Source: Apostichopus parvimensis
Taxonomy: Eukaryota; Echinodermata; Holothuroidea; Aspidochirotida; Stichopodidae
Direction: 5' to 3'
Length of the DNA stretch: 23,794 bases
Assembly: GCA_000934455.1 (NCBI GenBank)
Contig: KN891941.1
Coordinates: forward strand, 1 to 23,794
A program made the position numbers and the translations under genes. Shown here piece by piece: positions 18,244 to 23,794 of this stretch; the first letter of the stretch is position 1, and every line of letters begins with the position of its first letter. The notes under the pieces are model-generated. The model searched no databases. It worked only from the letters and a program-made list of their open reading frames with translations, and was not told where the DNA came from.

Positions 18244-19730
18244 TCAGTGCGTGATTAGATATATCTCAGAGGCTGCTTCAACCGTAAGAGATAATGAGTA
18301 TCGTAACCAGGTAGATTGCCGTTTATTCTAAATCAATCTGGTCCAAGCTGCTGAGCTCCGACTAATGGACCAAAGATTTGAGATCTGTATAACGTATCAA
18401 CATTTCATTCCCCTGTATTGGGGTTTTATTTGTCTCTCTTTTTTCTAGTATTTCTGTCATTTGGTGTCAAATTTGCCATGATATGACGATCATACGGTAG
18501 TCAAACTGCTAAAGAAAAGATTTTGTAATAATGTCTGCACCTTAAGGACAGTTTAAGCTCACTAGGAATGTAAACAGTTAGATGCACCTCAACCAATAAA
18601 ACTCTTTACAAATAATGAAAATTGAAAACATCAATGTTGAAGGGGCCATCAAGATTTCTTTTGAAAGCTTTGAAACTAAATTATTTTATGAATCCATTTT
18701 ATGAAATCATAAATAAGCGGAGCGGTTGTATAAACCCTTAGATCTTTGTAGATTGAGAATAATTCACCGCACTGCATGTGTTAAAGTATCACATGATCTG
18801 ATCATGAAGATCAAGAAGTGTGGACAGAACCCCCCGCCCACTCTATGCCAAGCTTTAATATTTAGCAACGTTGCCATGTCAGCATAATTTTTGAACCTGC
18901 TGAGGTTTGGTATCATTTTTGACCACTGAATGGAGTACATGATAATATACCATGAACATGATGACATGTCATACTTTTCCTTTAGTCCACCAAAATTAAG
19001 TGATAAATGATAAATAGTTTTAAAAAAAACATAATATTACTTTAAATTTGTGGAACACAAGTTATTTTTGCTATTTATCGAAAACCTTTATAACTTACAG
19101 AATCTAAAGTAATAACTTTTTCTTATGTGTAACGTTCGTAGGGGGAAAGCAAAAAGGAACAGAAAATTATGGCAGTACAGTATATATTACAATGCTTAAT
19201 GGCTGTACGTCACGTTAGTAAACCTCTGTATTTGTTATTTTGTCCAAATAATATTTTAAAGGTTTATGGAATTATCTCTAAAAGTATCATTGTTATAAAT
19301 TCAAGGTGTATTACTCTGTATAAAAGTTCAAGTTTGGCATTGCAATTAATGCAGCATATTTGCTTTCCTTACCCAAAAGGTACAAATATTTTGTAAATTG
19401 TGACATAGTCTTTCATGTTAGCATGGAGTTGGATTGTGATTTTTGAATTTTGGAGCAGCCTGTTATTGTTGTTGCTATATGGCCATACTCCAAACACTTT
19501 CAAAGAGACAGATAAGGTCCCTAAAAACATATAATCCGTGTAATAATTTAATCGACTAAAAATCTCTAATACCAGGAACTACGAAATTTAAATAGGCATA
19601 AACCTCAATCCTTTGACGGATGGAGTATAGTACAGTATGTCAAAATGTTCATCAATGTTGTCAGACATAGTGTAATTCTGTATTTAGAATGAGAAGGACA
19701 AAATGACTAACTTGTGAGTTAGGAAATGAC
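18244..19730. other. AT-rich non-coding stretch
   Basis: No supported gene. An acceptor-like TTTTTTCTAG at 18463 is followed by only 16 open codons. Confidence 0.4.
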
Positions 19731-20190
19731 TGTAATCCCATACAGATGTTTTAGTCAGATAGCGGGATCGAACTATGTGAAATTATTTACATGACCCGAT
19801 ATAAATATTACTCCAAAATTTCAGGTTTAGCTTACAATCTTCAAATTGCGTTCTATTATAGGTCTAATATTTGTCTGTAATCCCATAGATGTTTAATCAA
19901 GTTAAATTGAGGGATTTATCCAATTATTTGAAAAATATTGCAAGACAAATCATATATTTGTCTGTCATCCCATAGATGTTGTAGTCAGATAGAGGGATCG
20001 AATCATGTGAAATTTATTTACATAACTCGATATAAATATCACCAGTTACTCCAAAATTTCAGGTTTAGCTTCAACTCTCCAAATTGTGTTCTCTTGTATG
20101 TCATATATTTGTCTGTAATCCCATAGATGTTTAATCAAGTTAAATTGAGGTATATATCCAATTATTTGAAAATATTGCACAACCAATAGC
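19731..20190 (+). repeat. Alternating A-B-A-B tandem repeat, about 235-bp higher-order unit
   Basis: A units, TGT(A/C)ATCCCATA..GATGTT.TAGTCAGATAG, start at 19731 and 19963. B units, TGTAATCCCATAGATGTTTAATCAAG, start at 19876 and 20114. Both classes begin with the same TGTAATCCCATAGATGTT core, so the A-B pair arose from one ancestral unit and was then duplicated (periods 232 and 238). A further diverged core lies at 20565 (TGTAATGTCCATAGATGT). Confidence 0.85.
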
Positions 20191-20198
20191 TATTACAC

Positions 20199-20212
20199 GT
20201 TACCACGGCAAC
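20199..20212. promoter_or_regulatory. Perfect RFX X-box (GTNRCC-N2-RGYAAC)
   Basis: GTTACC-AC-GGCAAC fits the palindromic RFX-factor consensus at every specified position. A CCAAT box lies just upstream at 20183-20187. In animals this motif marks promoters of many ciliary genes; X-box plus CCAAT is also a known promoter arrangement. No start site was identified. It sits just past the A-B repeat. Confidence 0.5.
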
Positions 20213-20880
20213 GGAGTACATAGATTTAATGTGTAGGGCAAATTCATAAGGATTCTTCAGGTTCTAACCTTTTGGTTTTCGGCAGAGCATTATTTTCAGT
20301 AGCTCCAAAGTGATAAAACTTGTGATGGTGGCGGGGTACATCAATGTAATCATTTTGCCTACTTGAGGATATTTAGTGAACAAACAATCTGCGTATCAAT
20401 GTAAACAACTAGTCCTCTGCCAGAAAACCTCCAAAGCCAATTTCAGTTGTCCAAACAGAAATTTGGTTTGTCTTAGACGATCATGGATGACCGTTAAGAA
20501 TTTGTCGTGGTTTGGTCACTTTCTATTTTGTTCTATTAATTATGTAATATGTATACTGTTTGTCTGTAATGTCCATAGATGTGGACGTTAGATAAAGGGA
20601 ATATATATTCGAATCGTGTGTAAATAGTACCTTACTTTTAAAGTTCACTCTAAGTACAGATTTAAGGTATGACCTTTCTTATCGTGTTTTATTGTCTGTA
20701 AATAAACTATGTAGTGCTCGAGCAATGTTCTCATCATCATTGTTCATTAACCTGGATAGCCTCATGCATTTACTAGTTCACTCCAAAATACCAACAAGTT
20801 TAACATTTTAATTTATAACTCATTTACAAACATTGTCAAATATTTCTTTCGTGTGGAAGTAGATGTCATTAACATCAGGA
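20213..20880. other. Stretch with weak exon-like frames only
   Basis: Acceptor-like sites at 20285 (TTTTCGGCAG) and 20423 (CTCTGCCAG) are each followed by open frames (20286-20335, SIIFSSSKVIKLVMVAG; 20424-20487, KPPKPISVVQTEIWFVLDDH) that could splice in phase 2 through an 88-base intron. More than one frame is open over the second, so I do not call a gene. Confidence 0.2.
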
Positions 20881-20895
20881 AAATGAAACTAGGGG

Positions 20896-20965
20896 AATGA
20901 CTTAGCCTAATTGATAACCCCCCACCAGGTCACGCTAAGCTTCCAGGGTTCAAAGACAGCTCTCC
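20896..20965 (+). repeat. Possible degenerate tRNA-derived SINE head
   Basis: A box-A-like TAGCCTAATTG (20903-20913) and a box-B-like GGTTCAAAG (20947-20955) are spaced as in a tRNA, about 44 bases apart. The T-stem does not pair, so it is not a functional tRNA. An internal Pol III promoter of an old SINE is the likeliest explanation; weak. Confidence 0.25.
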
Positions 20966-21519
20966 AAGTTCAAACACCTTTTTTTTATGGCCGAGGCAAG
21001 GGTAGAACAGACTGCGGAAAAAAGAACGTGCCCTCACCACCGACTGAAGGCAGTGAACTACCGTTAACAGCGAGACAAAGGGACACAATGTCATCTAACT
21101 CTCTTGTGTCAATATTTTGGTCTGGCGTATATTCTCTCTGGAGGGACTCTCTGTTTGTATAGTGGAATGTAATCAGTACAATATGTTTTTGCTGCTTTCA
21201 TTTTGTGATTATGGCAAATACTACTAGCAGGTTGGGTGGGATGTGTGCTTGCCATTGATGGAATGACAGCCAGGGAACTCTGGTGTTTTTTAGTTGGAGG
21301 GCAATGGTCCAGTAGTAGTTATTATTACATAGAATGTTAAGTGTAGGGATTGGATGCAGATAGGGGGTGACTGAGGGCATGGTTCACATGGCTGTCCATG
21401 GATTACACTCTTTCTTGAACTGGTAGCTTTATATGTAGAGGCTAAAATAATGGGGTTTGAATAAACTTATTCATTTTGGGACATTCATATAATTTGTCAA
21501 TAATTCTGTTTTTTGCCAG

Positions 21520-22487
21520 GATTTAAGTAAAGTGGATGACAGTTTAAGAGTTTCTTTTAAGGTGTATCATATGTCATTCCATCTGTGCTTTGGCAATGTC
21601 TAGTGATAGCTAGTAATAACCTCACTCTGTATTATTTACAGCATGAGGCAAATTGGATTGTACCATTCTGTTTGTAGGTGTATTCTAAAGCTACCTGATA
21701 TGATGAAAACTTCAATTTGTTTGTGTTTCATTACTCACTGTTCTGTGGTTAAGAATTATCTTTCCTGGTAAATTGAGGTACTACCTACTTTGAAGTGTGG
21801 TTTCCCTCCTCAAATTAGCCACAGGGACTTTGCACTCTGTCATGTGGTTGTGGTTAACTCCTTTTTCTCTTATTTTTTATTCACAACCTCTCAGTTCAAA
21901 AGTCCTTTGTCATTATATCTCCTACTGCAAGAATAGGAAGTCCCTCCTAAGTTCACCTTTGAATCACATATGTACAGGCTATTGTTTCAATATCAGCATG
22001 TGTCATTGTCCGACTACTCCCAGGAAACCTATTATCAAGGACCTAAGGATTTAGACCAATGTTTTTTATCCTCTCCCACACCCCTCATGTCATAATGTAG
22101 CGGTCTTGAATTATTTGTAGCAGCCTCCATGATTAGCATTGCATTTAGAACTCCTAGGGATTGTACAGGTTTACATTCCCTTCAATTGCTTTGTGTAATA
22201 TGAGAACCAGCAGTTTGATTTGGTCTATTCCATTATTGTATTAGGGATACAAAAGTCTGGTGCATTTTGAACAGGAAAGCTGAGGTTGAATGACACATTG
22301 TTATTTCCATTGAATAAACAGACAGTTAATTTTACTTTATAGCTTGAAAGCAAAAGAGAGATCTGATATCTTTGAAAGTATTAATGAGGCCATTGGCTCT
22401 GGGAAAGAACTTCAAAGAGGTGGAGGACCCATTGGACATTGTCATAGCTGGAAACTTTTAACCAGTCTTGCCCTCAGTAGAGGGTAG
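21520..22487 (+). CDS. Candidate 3' end of a gene: exons 21520-21561, 21642-21673, 22343-22487
   Basis: Exon a (42 bases) follows TTTTTTGCCAG and ends TTTAAG|GTGTAT: DLSKVDDSLRVSFK, phase 0. Exon b (32 bases) follows TTATTTACAG and, using donor GTAGGT at 21674, gives HEANWIVPFC ending in phase 2. Exon c follows ACTTTATAG at 22342 and enters in phase 2 (completing F): LKAKERSDIFESINEAIGSG, then KELQRGGGPIGHC, with TAG at 22485-22487. AATAAA follows at 22537-22542 and a GT-rich stretch comes after. All junction phases agree. The joined strand-strand-helix pattern recalls the end of a PH- or PTB-like domain, but this is impressionistic. Doubts: very short exons, an 80-base intron, a competing donor at 21678 that would give an immediate stop, and an alternative phase-2 acceptor at 21895 opening 54 codons to 22052. 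Confidence 0.33.
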
Positions 22488-22536
22488 GATGATTCAATGG
22501 CTTTATCTCCTATGAATCTACTGCATGTCAAAGTTC

Positions 22537-22542
22537 AATAAA
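22537..22542 (+). terminator. Poly(A) signal AATAAA
   Basis: It lies 50 bases after the stop of the candidate terminal exon and is followed by GT/T-rich sequence, the usual order for cleavage and polyadenylation. The hexamer alone is common in AT-rich DNA. Confidence 0.35.
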
Positions 22543-23471
22543 TATATTCTTGTCAGGGTTAAGAATGTCAAGAGGGATGTTGGACTAATCACCTACTGTA
22601 TCTTCTCCGGTTTCCTTAACCCTTTGTTTAAATTGGTTTTGAAGAATTTATTCAGAATAGAAATTTAATCCATCTATCTTCACAGCTATGTTAAAATTTT
22701 ATTAAACCTGGGGAATATTTAAAGATAATTTTTTCATTTATTTGTTTTTATTATTCAATTACAACACCAAGTAAAATTGTAGATCTAACTGAGAGGAAGG
22801 GTCAAGCTTATGGATTGATGGAAGTGGGGGTGGGAAAGGGAGAGAGACAAAAATGGGAAACGTTTAGCGAATTAGGAAAGAGTTGAAGCTAGCAATTGGT
22901 ATCTGAACAGAAAGCGTGACGGGTAAATTGGGAAGTATTTGTTTCAAATCTTCAGTGCTTAGGGTGATTGAAGGAGAAGAGAGAGAACAAGGGAAGGGGG
23001 GGGGAGAAATTTATTTGTTAGCAAAATGCTTTTTGGTATACAATTTCAACAGTGGATCTTTTCTAATGAAAACGATTTGAAAAAGTGGAAAAGCAGATTG
23101 ATATCTCGTCTTCTGTTGCTCTTGTAACAGCTGTGTTGACAGCAAATACCTCACAAGTGATTCGGGAGTGGGGTGGGGGGGCGGAGATTGGTGCATAAGT
23201 ACTCACAAACAAACCATTCATTGCAATTTGAACAATGTGTGTATAGACAAGGTTAATAGCCAGATTTATCAATCTGCTTTGTTATTCCATGAAGTTGAAG
23301 AGAGTATTCACAGGGCATACAGCAGGGCCATCAATGTGCTTGCATCCTTTTCCCTTAATTTTCATGATTCCAACTAGGCCTATACAGTACAGACAAAACA
23401 AGTGGGATATTAATATATGTACAAACAAATTGCTGGACTATAAAGGACAGATTTTACTTTTAATTCCTACA
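22543..23471. other. Non-coding stretch with a strong minus-strand pyrimidine tract
   Basis: On the minus strand a C/T-rich tract (about 23005-22965) ends CCCTAAG at 22958 and is followed by 30 open codons to 22864 (TEDLKQILPNLPVTLSVQIP...). This could be a terminal exon, but the run length is chance-compatible. G-rich tracts lie near 22826-22850 and 22993-23006. Confidence 0.2.
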
Positions 23472-23671
23472 CATTGGCATAACTAGGCCCGGTGTGGCCA
23501 GGGCAAAAGGGGGGGCCTTGTGTCACGGTCCAAGATAAAAAACAAACAACGACTGATCCACTGAAGTCGGCCGCAGGCCAGTGAAGGGGCCACTATTGGT
23601 ATTAAATATGCAGTCAGTAGACCAAACAGGCCCCTGAGGTCATCTAGAGGTGCCAGATATAAAAAAATACT
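23472..23671 (+). mobile_element. Transposon-like end with GC-rich palindromic words
   Basis: CATTGGCATAACTAGGCCCGG at 23472 resembles the CAGTGGCGTAACTAGG-type terminus and the copy at 7784. The following sequence has GC-rich, palindromic words (GGCCGCAGGCC, GGGGCC) and a G-run, unlike the surrounding AT-rich DNA. The other end would lie beyond the window. Confidence 0.35.
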
Positions 23672-23794
23672 CACCCAAGCCCAAATTATGGTTGGCCTGG
23701 GCAGAATGTGCATCACCCAAGCCCAAACCATGGTTGGCCTTGGCAGAATGTGCATCACCCAAGCCCAAACCATGGTTGGCCTTGGCAGAATGTG
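23672..23794 (+). repeat. 42-bp minisatellite, truncated by the window end
   Basis: CACCCAAGCCCAAA starts at 23672, 23714 and 23756, an exact 42-bp period. The unit contains the palindromes AACCATGGTT and GGCC. Copies 2 and 3 are identical over the visible part; copy 1 has several differences. Because 42 is divisible by three, a minus-strand frame stays open as a 14-residue repeat (MVWAWVMHILPRPT). Confidence 0.9.

Noticed and set aside
21231-21337. Acceptor-led frame WVGCVLAIDGMTARELW...
   Set aside because: Looks protein-like, but its phase does not fit the exon at 21520 with any good donor; other readings are possible.
22864-22957. Minus-strand frame TEDLKQILPNLPVTLSVQIP after a strong pyrimidine tract
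   Set aside because: Thirty open codons after an acceptor-like site are common by chance, and no upstream exon was found.

Overview
This is AT-rich, intron-dominated animal nuclear DNA with a 790-base assembly gap. No prokaryotic operon, rRNA, intact tRNA, CRISPR array or full-length transposase is visible. The longest continuous reading frames are about 120 codons, within what chance gives in DNA of this composition. Homopolymer runs, (TTC)n, (GA)n and (ATG)n microsatellites, local tandem arrays with units of about 100-235 bp, and transposon-like ends of the CAGTGGTGTAACCAG type suggest a marine invertebrate. An echinoderm or other invertebrate deuterostome is my guess (inference only, low confidence).

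Layout. 300-452 (+) is the best-supported exon: an acidic/basic helical segment with good splice sites and phase 0 at both ends. A possible minus-strand gene can be assembled from 5921-5688, 3651-3487 and 1080-991; all junctions are phase 0, and the first piece encodes a type II membrane anchor. 1.3-2.3 kb is G-rich with quadruplex motifs. 4.49-5.07 kb is a five-copy tandem array. 7.5-8.08 kb holds inverted clusters of GAGACCGAA around a transposon-like end. 8.9-9.6 kb is a CpG-containing block with competing coding readings on both strands. 10298-11087 is the gap. 12002-12079 is a candidate lysine-rich exon. 13.03-13.6 kb is an old repeat family carrying nuclear-receptor half-sites. 13.98-15.08 kb has a CpG-rich, hairpin-rich block next to a minus-strand TATA box and a small two-exon gene model. 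16.35-17.2 kb holds two adjacent tandem arrays. 17.6-18.0 kb is CpG-containing and has a POU octamer. 19.73-20.6 kb is an alternating A-B-A-B repeat ending at a perfect RFX X-box. 21.5-22.56 kb has three phase-compatible exons ending in a stop codon and AATAAA, the likely 3' end of a plus-strand gene. The window ends inside a 42-bp minisatellite near a second transposon-like end.

No protein family could be named with confidence. All gene models are reading-frame plus splice-site inferences. With about 7% stop codons expected per codon, open runs of 25 codons after an acceptor-like site are common by chance, so confidences are kept low. The strongest direct observations are the repeats, palindromes and binding-site matches.
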